From Clostridiales bacterium CHKCI006 (GTDB lineage: Bacteria > Bacillota_I > Bacilli_A > Erysipelotrichales > Coprobacillaceae): DNA of 46,468 nt. Shown here piece by piece: positions 1-10,284 of the stretch (positions within the stretch are counted from its first letter, which is position 1; each line of letters begins with the position of its first letter). The notes below the pieces were generated by a model. The model saw only the letters and a list, made by a program, of their open reading frames with translations. It made no database searches and was not told the DNA's origin. The position numbers and the translations under genes are program-made. The stretch is taken from NCBI GenBank assembly GCA_900018345.1, contig FCNA01000037.1, positions 1 through 46,468 on the forward strand, read 5' to 3'.

Positions 1-259
1 CAATGGAAGTAAAGCCGAAATGGTTCATAAGGAGAAGAGAACGGAAGATTTCAATCTGATCCTTAGCAGGGCGACCAGTGTTAGAATATAACGGCTGAAG
101 AAGCCCATGAATAGAATCAAAATTGATTTTCTGCACTTTGTAAAGCGCCGAATCAAAGGAATCCGACCTTAACCGTTGAATGTCAGCAGGTGAGAGACTC
201 GAGACATGGTCGGTAATAAAGCTGATAAAGTGATCATGCGAAGATAAATGTTTAAGCAT
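1..259 (-). mobile_element. IS transposase, 5' part only (off left edge)
   Basis: The minus strand from 259 reads an open frame of 86 codons to the window edge, preceded by an AGGAGGTGTTATTG ribosome site. The translation contains NTGRPAKDQIEIFRSLLLMN, which resembles the DUF772 N-terminal domain of IS1182/IS5-type DDE transposases. The catalytic DDE part lies outside the window, so intactness is unknown. The right end of the IS should lie between 260 and about 440, upstream of the kinase gene. Family assignment is by recognition of one motif only. Confidence 0.7.
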
Positions 260-400
260 CAATAACACCTCCAAAAAAGACTTCACATTTTCACTATTGG
301 CAGCTGAAAGCTGCCGCACGAAACTTGAACAATGTCAAGCAAAAAGTGCAAAAAAGGAAATAAAATTTTGGAGGGAAACAAAAACTAAACAAATTAAAAA

Positions 401-445
401 AGTGCCTCTAAGACACTATAAATAGTTTCCGAGAGTGCACTAAGT
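401..445. repeat. imperfect hairpin near IS end
   Basis: GTGCCTCT and AGAGTGCAC can pair with one bulged T, separated by about 20 nt. No T-tract follows, so it is not an obvious terminator. It may be part of the insertion sequence end or the kinase leader. Confidence 0.35.
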
Positions 446-461
446 AAAGAAGGGGAGGTCT

Positions 462-2645
462 ATGAAAAAGAAAATAACGTTTATTGTTCTGACGATCCTT
501 GTTTTCTTTGGCTGTGCTTTTGGTGCAATCAATATGTATGATAATATCAGACAGCAAGGAGAAAAGGAATTAGCGAATACCAATTTATACCCTCGTGTTG
601 AGGATGTAATCTTACGCATGATCCTGCCAATCGATCAACAGTTATCCGATGTTCCGGTCGAAGATGTTGCTAAAACGTATCTGTCGCTTAGTTTTATGGA
701 CTCCAATACTGATTATGTCAATGAATACCTGTATTTTGTGAGTATTTTCAATGATGAATTTTCTAATTGGCAAAATCTGTTTCTAGATGAAAGCAACTAT
801 TATTATGCCGTCAACCTGGAGACAGGCAAGACACTCAGCACGCAGGGAATTCACTCCGATCAACCGGATATCAGTCATATTTTTGAAGATGAGAGTATTC
901 AGGATGATTTCATCTGGTATGCGAAAGTGAGCTTTGATGAAGAGGGCAATGTGACTCTCATGACTTCGCAGGAACAATTCCATAATACTTTAGACCTGCA
1001 GAGTCTGATATCTGATATTTTTGCGGGAACATGGGCGACTTATGGTGAAGATACCGGTGTTTATGCGAGCATCAATCCACCTACGAATATTGAAATTACT
1101 TTTGCAGTCCCTAAAAATGGCGGCAGTTTAGTCGATTATTATTCTTATCCAATGTACACTCGGATCAATCCGATGAATGATAATATTGCTGGAATGTTAA
1201 GCTTGATGGCTGTAGGACTATGTATCGTCACAGGGTTATATATGTTGATCTATCCGATTCGTATTGTCGAAGAGATCCAACCTTATCGAACACTCAAGCG
1301 CATCAAGGGAGAAGTTTATCTCTTTGTCATGCCGATGGTTATCATGGGTGTCTTTGTCATATTAGGACATCTAAGTGAGAATATGATCATGCAGGATGTG
1401 AATTTATACAACGGTATTCGTGAGTACGGTTTTGATCCGCAAAGAATCCTACCGCCTTTGGCCATCCTTTTATGGATGTTGCTGTTTTTTCTGTTCACGT
1501 TATGTGTCTATATTGTCAAGTATGCCTTCCATATTCGTTTAAAAAACTATTTCTGGAATCACACTTGTTTAGGCTGGTTCTTTAGAGCCTGCAAGAACGG
1601 GATGAACGCTGTGATCCAATTTGACATGCATGATTCAGTCAATCAGACTTTAATCAAGATCCTGGGTGTCAACTTTATTATTATCGTAGGCATTAGTTTC
1701 TTTTTTGTCTTTGGAATTATATGGGCCATTATTTATACGATTATTCTCTTCTTTATTCTGAAAAATCGCTTTGTCTCCATTCGCAATGACTATCAGGTTT
1801 TATTAGATGCCACACAACGCTTGAGTAATGGCGATTTTGACATTCAAATTGATCAGGACCTCGGTCTCTTTAATTCTTTAAGAGATGAGTTTAGTAATAT
1901 TCGTGATGGCTTTGAAAAAGCAGTCAATGAAGAAGTTAAATCACAGAAGATGAAAACAGAACTGATATCCAATGTTTCCCATGATCTAAAAACACCTTTG
2001 ACCTCCATTATAACGTACCTGGACTTATTGAAAAATCCAGACGCGACTTATGATGAGAAAAAAGAATATATGGGAGTTATCGAGCGCAATACCTCACGCC
2101 TGAAATCACTCATCGAAGATCTCTTTGAAGTTACGAAAGTCAATACGGGTAATATTACTTTAGATCTGGTGGATATGAATATTATTTCGCTTGTTCAGCA
2201 GGTCTACTTTGAATGTCAGGATGCCTTAGATGCGAATGATTTGGATGTGCGGATCACCTGCAGTGAAGAAAAGATCCTCTGTCATTTGGATTCCTCTAAA
2301 ACCTATCGCATCTTTGAAAATTTACTGATGAATATCAGCAAATACGCTTTGCCGCAGTCCAGAGTTTATATTGATATTTCAAAACTGGAGAATGAGGTCG
2401 TGCTCACCTTCCGAAATATATCTAAGGATGAAATGCATTTTGATGGTACAGAAATTGTCGAAAGATTCGTTCAGGGTGATAAGTCCCGCAATGCCAAAGG
2501 AAGCGGGTTAGGCCTGGCCATAGCCAAAAGCTTTACCGAAGTCCAGCAAGGGACTTTCAATGTGGTGATTGATGGGGATTTGTTTAAGGTCATCGTGGTA
2601 TTTCCAACGATCGAAGAAGTTAAAGAACCTGAAGAGGGGATTTAA
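462..2645 (+). CDS. membrane sensor histidine kinase (orphan)
   Basis: This is a 727-residue sensor kinase. A signal-anchor helix at residues 5-23 is followed by an extracellular region to about 240, four further hydrophobic segments (about 243-266, 285-306, 332-354, 400-436), and a short linker resembling HAMP. The HisKA box ISNVSHDLKTPLTSI has its phosphoacceptor at His507. The HATPase domain has an N-box (FENLLMNISKYA) and a G-box GSGLGLAIAK near 679. The start follows AAGGGGAGGTCT. Kinases of this type are normally co-transcribed with a response regulator just upstream, but here that place is taken by an IS end, and no receiver protein is adjacent. The ligand cannot be told. The kinase call is secure; loss of the partner is inference. 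Confidence 0.93.
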   Translation: MKKKITFIVLTILVFFGCAFGAINMYDNIRQQGEKELANTNLYPRVEDVILRMILPIDQQLSDVPVEDVAKTYLSLSFMDSNTDYVNEYLYFVSIFNDEFSNWQNLFLDESNYYYAVNLETGKTLSTQGIHSDQPDISHIFEDESIQDDFIWYAKVSFDEEGNVTLMTSQEQFHNTLDLQSLISDIFAGTWATYGEDTGVYASINPPTNIEITFAVPKNGGSLVDYYSYPMYTRINPMNDNIAGMLSLMAVGLCIVTGLYMLIYPIRIVEEIQPYRTLKRIKGEVYLFVMPMVIMGVFVILGHLSENMIMQDVNLYNGIREYGFDPQRILPPLAILLWMLLFFLFTLCVYIVKYAFHIRLKNYFWNHTCLGWFFRACKNGMNAVIQFDMHDSVNQTLIKILGVNFIIIVGISFFFVFGIIWAIIYTIILFFILKNRFVSIRNDYQVLLDATQRLSNGDFDIQIDQDLGLFNSLRDEFSNIRDGFEKAVNEEVKSQKMKTELISNVSHDLKTPLTSIITYLDLLKNPDATYDEKKEYMGVIERNTSRLKSLIEDLFEVTKVNTGNITLDLVDMNIISLVQQVYFECQDALDANDLDVRITCSEEKILCHLDSSKTYRIFENLLMNISKYALPQSRVYIDISKLENEVVLTFRNISKDEMHFDGTEIVERFVQGDKSRNAKGSGLGLAIAKSFTEVQQGTFNVVIDGDLFKVIVVFPTIEEVKEPEEGI

Positions 2646-2692
2646 CTTCTTTTATTGTATCGGAATGGCTCAAAAAAACAGGGATGTTAATA

Positions 2693-2720
2693 GGCGTTGC
2701 TTGTAGCAATGCCTTCTTTC
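2693..2720 (+). terminator. weak terminator after the kinase
   Basis: GGCGTTGC pairs with GCAATGCC (one G-U pair) over a 5-nt loop and is followed by TTCTTTC. The T-tract is poor. Confidence 0.45.
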
Positions 2721-2761
2721 GCATAGAATGGAGTTGAAGATAAAAAGAGGAGGTGTTTTCA

Positions 2762-3274
2762 ATGCTAAGTGAAAACATAAAGACCATGCGAAAAGCCAAA
2801 GGTCTTTCACAACAGGAACTTGCTATACGTTTAAATGTCGTGCGTCAGACGATTTCCAAGTGGGAACAAGAGTTATCCGTCCCGGATGCAGACATGCTGA
2901 TCATGCTCGCAGAGGTGCTGGATACATCCGTTAGTACATTATTGGGTGAGGAAGTCATTGAAAGCGAGGCGGATGAGATCAAAGCCATGGCTGAGAAGCT
3001 GGAACTGATCAATTGGCAGCTGGCACAAAGAAAGATCCGCACAAGAAAGATCGTTCAAGGGTTATTGTTCTTTTTATGTCTTTTGATCATGATGATATTT
3101 GCAATCATCAGTCTAGTAGGCAGTCCATATTTAGGCTGGGATTACCATGATCCAGAAAAAGCGGTCCTTGGTGTGTTTTGGCACGCCTTTGAATGGTTAT
3201 TTATCCGCTTAGCGCCTTTTGTTTTGATAGGTGCAGTTATAGGATTTTTCCTGGCGCGAAAGAAAAGCATGTAA
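2762..3274 (+). CDS. XRE-family regulator with C-terminal membrane segments
   Basis: This 170-residue protein has an N-terminal XRE/Cro helix-turn-helix (about 1-60, with LSQQELAIRLNVVRQTISKW) and two hydrophobic helices around 97-118 and 138-163. It is a common membrane-tethered XRE architecture in Bacillota. An in-frame GTG lies 9 nt upstream, but it is inside the AGGAGGTG ribosome site, so the ATG at 2762 is chosen. The gene follows the kinase by 116 bp with a weak hairpin between, so it may or may not share a transcript. Target genes are unknown. Confidence 0.85.
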   Translation: MLSENIKTMRKAKGLSQQELAIRLNVVRQTISKWEQELSVPDADMLIMLAEVLDTSVSTLLGEEVIESEADEIKAMAEKLELINWQLAQRKIRTRKIVQGLLFFLCLLIMMIFAIISLVGSPYLGWDYHDPEKAVLGVFWHAFEWLFIRLAPFVLIGAVIGFFLARKKSM

Positions 3275-3323
3275 TCAGAATTGAAAGTATTAATGCTATT
3301 TCTTCTGTCATGAAAAAGACGTT

Positions 3324-3360
3324 AGCCATCCCGTTAATATAACGCAGATGGCTTTTTTAT
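3324..3360 (+). terminator. intrinsic terminator
   Basis: AGCCATC/GATGGCT encloses an inner CGTTA/TAACG stem and is followed by a run of six T. It ends the XRE transcript. Confidence 0.8.
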
Positions 3361-3472
3361 GTTTGATGATAGACCAAGAATGGTTTCAAGGTTCAAAATC
3401 AAGATCATATGGCAGGTATTTGGTATAGCGGGTTATCAATGAGGCCCATATGACAGAAAATGTTTTTTAGGG

Positions 3473-3503
3473 TTGACAGGGACGTTACGTTACCATGTAT
3501 GAT
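3473..3503 (+). promoter_or_regulatory. MerR-type promoter with 19-bp spacer
   Basis: TTGACA at 3473-3478 and TATGAT at 3498-3503 are separated by 19 bp instead of 17. The spacer contains the dyad ACGTTACGT and related half-sites (GGGACGTTACGTTACC). Overlong spacers carrying a dyad are the hallmark of promoters activated by MerR proteins through DNA untwisting. The gene it drives encodes a MerR protein, so autoregulation is likely. Confidence 0.75.
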
Positions 3504-3523
3504 AAGGCTATGGAGGTGAGAGT

Positions 3524-4684
3524 TTGAAACGATATACATTTCGGGAGTTTGCCAGAATCACTCAAACGACTATTAGAACCCTCAGATATTATGAAAAAAG
3601 AGGATTATTGAAATCAATGGAGGACGAGAAGCAAAAATACCTTGAAGAAGATCAGTTAATTTCGCTAAAGACGATTCAGTTATTAGCGAAAGCAGGGTAT
3701 ACGCTTGAAGAAATTAAAGATATTTTACAAGGAAAACAGGTAGAAGAACAATTATTGATGCAGCGAGATCTCTTAAATATTCAATTAACGAATACAAAGA
3801 CGATGCTGACCTTATTGGATTGGCTTCAAAACCATCGGGAACAGTCGACAGATGATATCTACCATCAGTATTTGACGATTCAAAATAGAGAAAATATGGG
3901 ACTGCAATTTGACTTACCAGACGGCTTACAGATGCGCATTCAATTTCATCACCAGCATACACATTTTAAAGATAATTTTCATGAATGGATGTTTTCGCAC
4001 TATCAATTTCATCCCGGTGATCAAGTATTAGAAATAGGGTGCGGTGACGGGACGCTTTGGGAATGTCAAAAAGGAAAACTGCCTAAGGATATTCATGTGA
4101 TCCTGAGTGATATCTCCAATCAGATGCTTGAGACAGCGCGCGAAAAGACACGAGATAACGATTGCATCAAAAAGATTGAGTATGCGGATTGTTTTGATCT
4201 GCCTTATGATGATGGAAGTTTTGATGTAGTAATCATTAATCATGTATTGATGTATTTTGAAAATGTAAATGATGCGCTGAAGGAAATCCACCGGGTATTA
4301 AAAAAGAAGGGGACATTATATTGTTCGACAATCGCTAAGGATATGATGAAAGAGAGAGATGCATTGTTGAAGGGGTTTGATCAGCGTATTTCCTTTGATC
4401 AGGAAACGATGTATCAGCGTTTTGGCTATGAAAATGGCAAGGAAAAGTTAGCACACTACTTTGGACAAATCAAATTATTTGATCGTAAAGAGGTTTATGA
4501 AGTGAAAGATATGGATAGTCTTTACGCATTTATAATGAGCGGAAAAGGATTAAGTACCAATTTAGAGCCACTTTATCATCGTAAAGAAGCTTTTTATACT
4601 TATTTACAGCACTATTATCAAAAGCATTCCGTGTTTTATTTAACGACACATGCCGGGATGTTTCAGGCGACGAAGGAGGAATAA
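3524..4684 (+). CDS. MerR regulator fused to a SAM-dependent methyltransferase
   Basis: This 386-residue protein has a MerR winged-helix DNA-binding domain at residues 1-70 (with TIRTLRYYEKRGLLK), a helical linker (about 75-125), then a class I methyltransferase. The SAM motif VLEIGCGDGTLW lies near 169-180 and the motif-IV region is YDDGSFDVVIINHVLMYFE. The start is a TTG with GGAGGTGAG in front. The methyltransferase replaces the usual small-ligand domain, so it may act as a sensor or as an effector enzyme; the substrate is unknown. A 3-nt gap to the HAD gene suggests one operon. The promoter has a MerR-type 19-bp spacer. Confidence 0.88.
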   Translation: MKRYTFREFARITQTTIRTLRYYEKRGLLKSMEDEKQKYLEEDQLISLKTIQLLAKAGYTLEEIKDILQGKQVEEQLLMQRDLLNIQLTNTKTMLTLLDWLQNHREQSTDDIYHQYLTIQNRENMGLQFDLPDGLQMRIQFHHQHTHFKDNFHEWMFSHYQFHPGDQVLEIGCGDGTLWECQKGKLPKDIHVILSDISNQMLETAREKTRDNDCIKKIEYADCFDLPYDDGSFDVVIINHVLMYFENVNDALKEIHRVLKKKGTLYCSTIAKDMMKERDALLKGFDQRISFDQETMYQRFGYENGKEKLAHYFGQIKLFDRKEVYEVKDMDSLYAFIMSGKGLSTNLEPLYHRKEAFYTYLQHYYQKHSVFYLTTHAGMFQATKEE

Positions 4685-4687
4685 AGG

Positions 4688-5419
4688 ATGCACGAAGTTC
4701 AATGTATTATTTTTGATTTAGATAACACACTGATCAACTATGGGGGTGTAACATCTAAAGCCTGGCAGCTGACGGTCAATCAACTCATTCAACAATACGG
4801 CCTCAGTGTGGATCCATCATTATTGGCTAAGACAATTATAGCTATCAATGATGCCCTTTGGGAGGACGAGAGCCGTAGGCCCCGGGGCAACTTTTCCTTT
4901 GACGAGGTGCGTCGCTCGATTGTGAGAGAGGCCTTAAGGAAGTTTGATTTGGATCGAGCGGAACTAGTTTTGTTTTTAGTGCAGCATTATGGTGAGAATA
5001 AGCATGCGGCTGTAGAGGTCTTTCCGGATGTCCCCAAGACGCTAAAGATACTCGGTGAACGAGGATATCAGCTCGCCTTACTGACGAATGGGGATGGTGA
5101 TTTTCAGCGAGAAAAGCTATCTCGCTTTCATTTAGAACCTTATTTTGATGGTATCTTTATTGATGGCGAGCAGGGTGTCGGAAAGCCAGAGCGAGCGGCT
5201 TATGAAGGCGTGCTGCATTATTTCCATTGTTTACCCAGCCAGGCATGCATGGTTGGCGATCATTATCTTTGGGAAGTGGTTGCTCCTAAGCAATATGGGC
5301 TGCATGCTGTATGGGTCAATCGTGGGGAGCTTGGTCGAAAGGGGCATGAAGACATCTTACCCGATGCAACGATTACGCAAATCAGTGAATGTTTAGATCT
5401 ATTTAAAAAGGCATCCTAA
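4688..5419 (+). CDS. HAD-superfamily phosphatase (YjjG-like)
   Basis: A 243-residue HAD-IA hydrolase. Motif I is FDLDNT (Asp10, Asp12), motif II is LLTNGD near 132, the motif III lysine is in GKPER near 165, and motif IV is GDHYLWEV near 188. An all-alpha cap lies between motifs I and II. Relatives dephosphorylate nucleotides or phosphosugars; the substrate here is not known. It is translated from an AAGGAGGAATAAAGG site overlapping the end of the MerR-methyltransferase gene, so the two are coupled. Its stop codon overlaps that of the convergent channel gene by 4 bp. Confidence 0.88.
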   Translation: MHEVQCIIFDLDNTLINYGGVTSKAWQLTVNQLIQQYGLSVDPSLLAKTIIAINDALWEDESRRPRGNFSFDEVRRSIVREALRKFDLDRAELVLFLVQHYGENKHAAVEVFPDVPKTLKILGERGYQLALLTNGDGDFQREKLSRFHLEPYFDGIFIDGEQGVGKPERAAYEGVLHYFHCLPSQACMVGDHYLWEVVAPKQYGLHAVWVNRGELGRKGHEDILPDATITQISECLDLFKKAS

Positions 5420-5430
5420 GCGGATGTCTC
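5404..5430 (-). terminator. terminator shared by convergent genes
   Basis: GGCATCC/GGATGTC over a 5-nt loop sits on the overlapping stop codons. On the minus strand it is followed by TTTTT and should end the MscS transcript. On the plus strand the tail TCTTCTTGTTT is weaker. Confidence 0.65.
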
Positions 5431-6297
5431 TTCTTGTTTAGTTTCATTTTTAAGAATAATCGTTCGATGAGGATAGGGAAATTCAATGTTCTCTTCATCA
5501 AATCGCTTTTTGATCGTATAGCGTAGATCACAGAGCATTGCAAAGCCTTCACTGTTATTCTTAGAATAGAGGGTTGCCCTCAGATGTACAGAATTATCTA
5601 AAAAACCAGTGATACGCACAACAACAGCCGGAACACCATTTTCAATTTCATTTGGAGTTCGTATATCCAGAAAGTTGGGATGCTTTGCTGCTTCTTCACT
5701 AATGATGCTCATTGCTCGATCTACATCACTTTCATAGCTGATATCCAGTTCTAAAAAGTTGGCTTTCTGTTCATTGGTCAGGCTAATATTTTCGAGTACT
5801 GTGGAATTCATCGTTGAATTGGGAATGATGACCCTAGTATTTTCAAAAGTCTTGACAACTGTATGGCGTAAAGCAATGTCTTCCACCGTTCCAGATATAT
5901 TTTCTGATTCAATACGGATCAAATCGCCAATTTTAAAAGGTTTGAAGAAGATAATCATTAAGCCATTCACAAAATTACCGACAGCATCTTGAGCAGCCAA
6001 GCTGACAGCCAGGGTAACAACCCCGGTGCTAGCTAAAAGAATGCGCATGATCTCAGAGAAGGCTGTGAACTGATTTAAAATACCATAAATAGCAAAGGCA
6101 TAGACAATGAAATTTTTAATTTTTAAGATCATCTTTGGATTGCCTTTGTAATGTTTCAAGATTAATTTTCGTAAGATCTTACTAATAACGAAAGCACTCA
6201 ACAGAACGAGAAGGGCATTAATAATGGTTTCAATGATTCCCGTGCGCAAGAAAGTATTTTTACCTATATTATTGATTTCTCCAAGTATATCCCACAT
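5416..6297 (-). CDS. mscS: small-conductance mechanosensitive channel (MscS family)
   Basis: A 293-residue MscS-type channel. Three hydrophobic helices occupy roughly the first 110 residues. The pore-lining TM3 is rich in Ala/Gly/Ser (STGVVTLAVSLAAQDAVGNF), followed by the beta domain (FKIGDLIRI, IPNSTMNS) and a mixed C-terminal domain. The family opens under membrane tension to release solutes on hypo-osmotic shock. An in-frame TTG 42 nt upstream exists, but AAGGAG precedes the ATG at 6297 at good distance, so that start is chosen. The gene is single and convergent with the HAD gene. Confidence 0.9.
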   Translation of the reverse strand: MWDILGEINNIGKNTFLRTGIIETIINALLVLLSAFVISKILRKLILKHYKGNPKMILKIKNFIVYAFAIYGILNQFTAFSEIMRILLASTGVVTLAVSLAAQDAVGNFVNGLMIIFFKPFKIGDLIRIESENISGTVEDIALRHTVVKTFENTRVIIPNSTMNSTVLENISLTNEQKANFLELDISYESDVDRAMSIISEEAAKHPNFLDIRTPNEIENGVPAVVVRITGFLDNSVHLRATLYSKNNSEGFAMLCDLRYTIKKRFDEENIEFPYPHRTIILKNETKQEETSA

Positions 6298-6588
6298 GGT
6301 TTTTGACTCCTTTCTCTCTTCTTCCTTATTATATACCAAAAGTCATACATAACAATGAAATAATGATAAAATAATTGATAGGCAGAATGATACCAATGAG
6401 ATGGCACACCATGGTTAAAACCAGCACTTAGGACATAGTTCATAGAGAAGTGGAGGGGAGTATTTTAAGGTTCTGTATGACTTATATCAGAATGACTCAT
6501 CTGATGAGTAGCTTATGATGATTTACAATCTAAACATAGGATAGAAAGAGATGGGAAAAGATCGGAATTAAAAATATTTCATCTTTTT
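6298..6588. other. intergenic region between mscS and groES
   Basis: No gene is visible. A TATAAT (minus strand) about 40 bp ahead of mscS with a TTGTTA 16 bp further up is a plausible mscS promoter. A 15-bp dyad, ACTCATC-T-GATGAGT, lies at 6495-6509; its role is unknown. Confidence 0.4.
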
Positions 6589-6615
6589 TTAGCAAACCAC
6601 TTGAAAGAGTGCTAA
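6589..6615 (+). promoter_or_regulatory. CIRCE operator 1 (HrcA box)
   Basis: The 9-9-9 layout of CIRCE is kept. The right half GAGTGCTAA is perfect and the left half TTAGCAAAC is degenerate at its last three bases. It overlaps the -35 hexamer of the groESL promoter, so HrcA binding would block polymerase. Confidence 0.85.
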
Positions 6616-6628
6616 ATCTGAGTATAAT
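6601..6628 (+). promoter_or_regulatory. groESL promoter
   Basis: TTGAAA (6601-6606) and TATAAT (6623-6628) with a 16-bp spacer lie between the two CIRCE elements. Confidence 0.8.
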
Positions 6629-6636
6629 ATACAGTG

Positions 6637-6663
6637 TTAGCAGTAGAAACAAATGAGTGCTAA
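6637..6663 (+). promoter_or_regulatory. CIRCE operator 2 (HrcA box)
   Basis: TTAGCAGTA, nine bases, then a perfect GAGTGCTAA. This box lies in the transcribed leader just ahead of the groES ribosome site. Confidence 0.87.
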
Positions 6664-6677
6664 AAGGAGGAAGCAAG

Positions 6678-8571
<1,894 letters not shown>

Positions 8572-8584
8572 TCTCAAAGTGATG

Positions 8585-8617
8585 AAACGGTGAAGAAAAA
8601 CTTCACCGTTTTTTTAT
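8585..8617 (+). terminator. groESL terminator
   Basis: AAACGGTGAAG/CTTCACCGTTT over five A, followed by an unbroken T run. Confidence 0.92.
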
Positions 8618-8652
8618 ACCCAAAATGCATGAGTAGAGATGAAAGACAGGTA

Positions 8653-8682
8653 TTGGACATTGACCATGTCACCTAATATAAT
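8653..8682 (+). promoter_or_regulatory. promoter of the flavodoxin operon with internal dyad
   Basis: TTGGAC (8653-8658) and TATAAT (8677-8682) are 18 bp apart, and the dyad GACAT-TGACC-ATGTC (8656-8670) overlaps the -35 and the spacer. This suggests control by a DNA-binding regulator, possibly a MerR protein. Confidence 0.5.
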
Positions 8683-8725
8683 GAAGGTGGATGCAGTTAT
8701 CAGGCAAGAGAAAGGAGATGGTTTG

Positions 8726-9409
8726 ATGCATCAGTGGTTTAAACGTCTATTGCTTGTTTTTGTTGCTTTTTCATTGATCGCATGCAATACATCGGAAGAA
8801 CAACCTTCGACAACAGAGAATACCAATGTACCTGTTGAAAATGTACAGGATGGTCCAGTCCTGGTTGTCTATTTTTCCTGGGCAGACAATGCAGTGTTAG
8901 AGGATGATGTAGATGCTGTTTCTTCACCGAGCGTGATTGCTCCGGGAAACGTCGAACAGCTAGCTACCTGGGTTCAGGAAGAGAGCGGTGGCGATCTATT
9001 TTCTATTCGTGTGACAGATCCCTATCCAAGTGACTGGAACGATTGTTTAGCCAGAGCCAATCAGGAACGCCGTGAGCAGGCCCGTCCGGAACTGGTGGAA
9101 AACGTTTCAGATATCAGTCAGTATGATATCATCTTTTTAGGTTATCCTAACTGGTGGTATGGGGTACCCATGCCTGTATTACATTTTTTAGAACAAAACG
9201 AAAATGATCTGGCAGGTAAACAAGTGTATCTCTTCTATTCCCATGGTACCGGTGGACTTGCGAATAGCGTTTCGTTGATTGAAGAGGCTATTCCACAGGC
9301 CAGTATTTCTGACAACATCTTTGACTGCTATGAAGAAGAAGCTTCATCATCACAGGAAGCCATTCAGAACTGGGTGAGCGAGCTAGGTTATTCACAGGAA
9401 CTTGAATAG
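8726..9409 (+). CDS. flavodoxin-like lipoprotein
   Basis: A 227-residue protein with a lipoprotein signal: MHQWFKRLLLVFVAFSLIAC, with the lipidated Cys at 20. After a Ser/Thr/Glu linker comes a flavodoxin fold (LVVYFSW near 48; IIFLGYPNWWYGVPMPVLHF; LFYSHGTGG), matching the Flavodoxin_4 type that binds FMN. It should sit on the outer face of the membrane as an extracytoplasmic electron carrier. The ATG at 8726 is preceded by AAAGGAGATGGTTTG, and the signal sequence begins there, so the longer frame from 8639 is rejected. It is co-directional with the DUF4405 gene (20 bp apart), a recurrent pairing. The redox partner is unknown. Confidence 0.88.
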   Translation: MHQWFKRLLLVFVAFSLIACNTSEEQPSTTENTNVPVENVQDGPVLVVYFSWADNAVLEDDVDAVSSPSVIAPGNVEQLATWVQEESGGDLFSIRVTDPYPSDWNDCLARANQERREQARPELVENVSDISQYDIIFLGYPNWWYGVPMPVLHFLEQNENDLAGKQVYLFYSHGTGGLANSVSLIEEAIPQASISDNIFDCYEEEASSSQEAIQNWVSELGYSQELE

Positions 9410-9429
9410 GAAATGAAAGGATGATTGTC

Positions 9430-10101
9430 ATGAAGCGTCAAACAGCCATTAAAATTATCATTGATATTCTGATGACTCTGGCTTTACTATTTTTAATGGG
9501 TTACCCATTTTGGGGTGAGAGGGCGCATGAATGGATAGGAACTGGCTTATTTGTCTTATTTATCCTTCATCACATACTGAACAAACAATGGTACAGTAAA
9601 CTATGCAAAGGAAAGTATCCATTGGTTCGCTGTTTCACAATCATTATCAATATTTTACTTATGCTAGCAATGCTGGGTTTAATGGTGAGCGGCATCATTC
9701 TATCTAATCATGTGTTTACCTTTGTTCCATTATCTGGTATGATTTCAGTAGCCAGAACCATGCATATGACTTCTTCCTATGGTGGCTATCTTCTGATGTC
9801 TTTACATTTAGGTTTGCACTGGGGAATGATCCTTAGTATGATCCGCAAACATTTACATCTTGAGAAATCGACAATGCGTCAACACCTGTTTTCCATCATT
9901 GGACTTTTGGTCGCATTATATGGTCTCTATGCGTTGATTCAAAGGAACATCCTGGATTATCTCTTTATTCGTACAGCATTTGTTTTCTTTGACTTTAATG
10001 AACCCATCTTCTTATTCTATATGGATTATTTAGCCATTATGGGCACGTTTATCTTTCTTTCTTGTTTTTATTTAGTGCTTTCAGATTATAAGAAAAGGTG
10101 A
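9430..10101 (+). CDS. DUF4405-type membrane protein
   Basis: A 223-residue protein with about six hydrophobic helices. His residues lie in or next to helices (HEWIGTGLFVLFILHHILNK, RTMHMTSSYGGYLLMSLHLG), as in DUF4405 proteins, which are thought to be cytochrome-b561-like redox proteins. Heme binding here is inference. An ATG at 9421 lies directly against the AAAGG ribosome site, so the ATG at 9430 has better spacing. It forms an operon with the flavodoxin lipoprotein, which fits electron transfer across the membrane to an extracytoplasmic flavin. Confidence 0.8.
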   Translation: MKRQTAIKIIIDILMTLALLFLMGYPFWGERAHEWIGTGLFVLFILHHILNKQWYSKLCKGKYPLVRCFTIIINILLMLAMLGLMVSGIILSNHVFTFVPLSGMISVARTMHMTSSYGGYLLMSLHLGLHWGMILSMIRKHLHLEKSTMRQHLFSIIGLLVALYGLYALIQRNILDYLFIRTAFVFFDFNEPIFLFYMDYLAIMGTFIFLSCFYLVLSDYKKR

Positions 10102-10284
10102 TATAATCAAAATCAGATTTGAATAAGACACAGAATGTAAAGGAAAAACAAAATTGATCTAAGCAAGATGCTTAATAATGATGCGGTTTGATAGAGAAAT
10201 GAAAAGATATTGAAAGAAACGCATATGATGGCAAAGAAAAATGGGAAATCACTCGTTCTTTATAATCTGAAAGGAAGTGACAAA

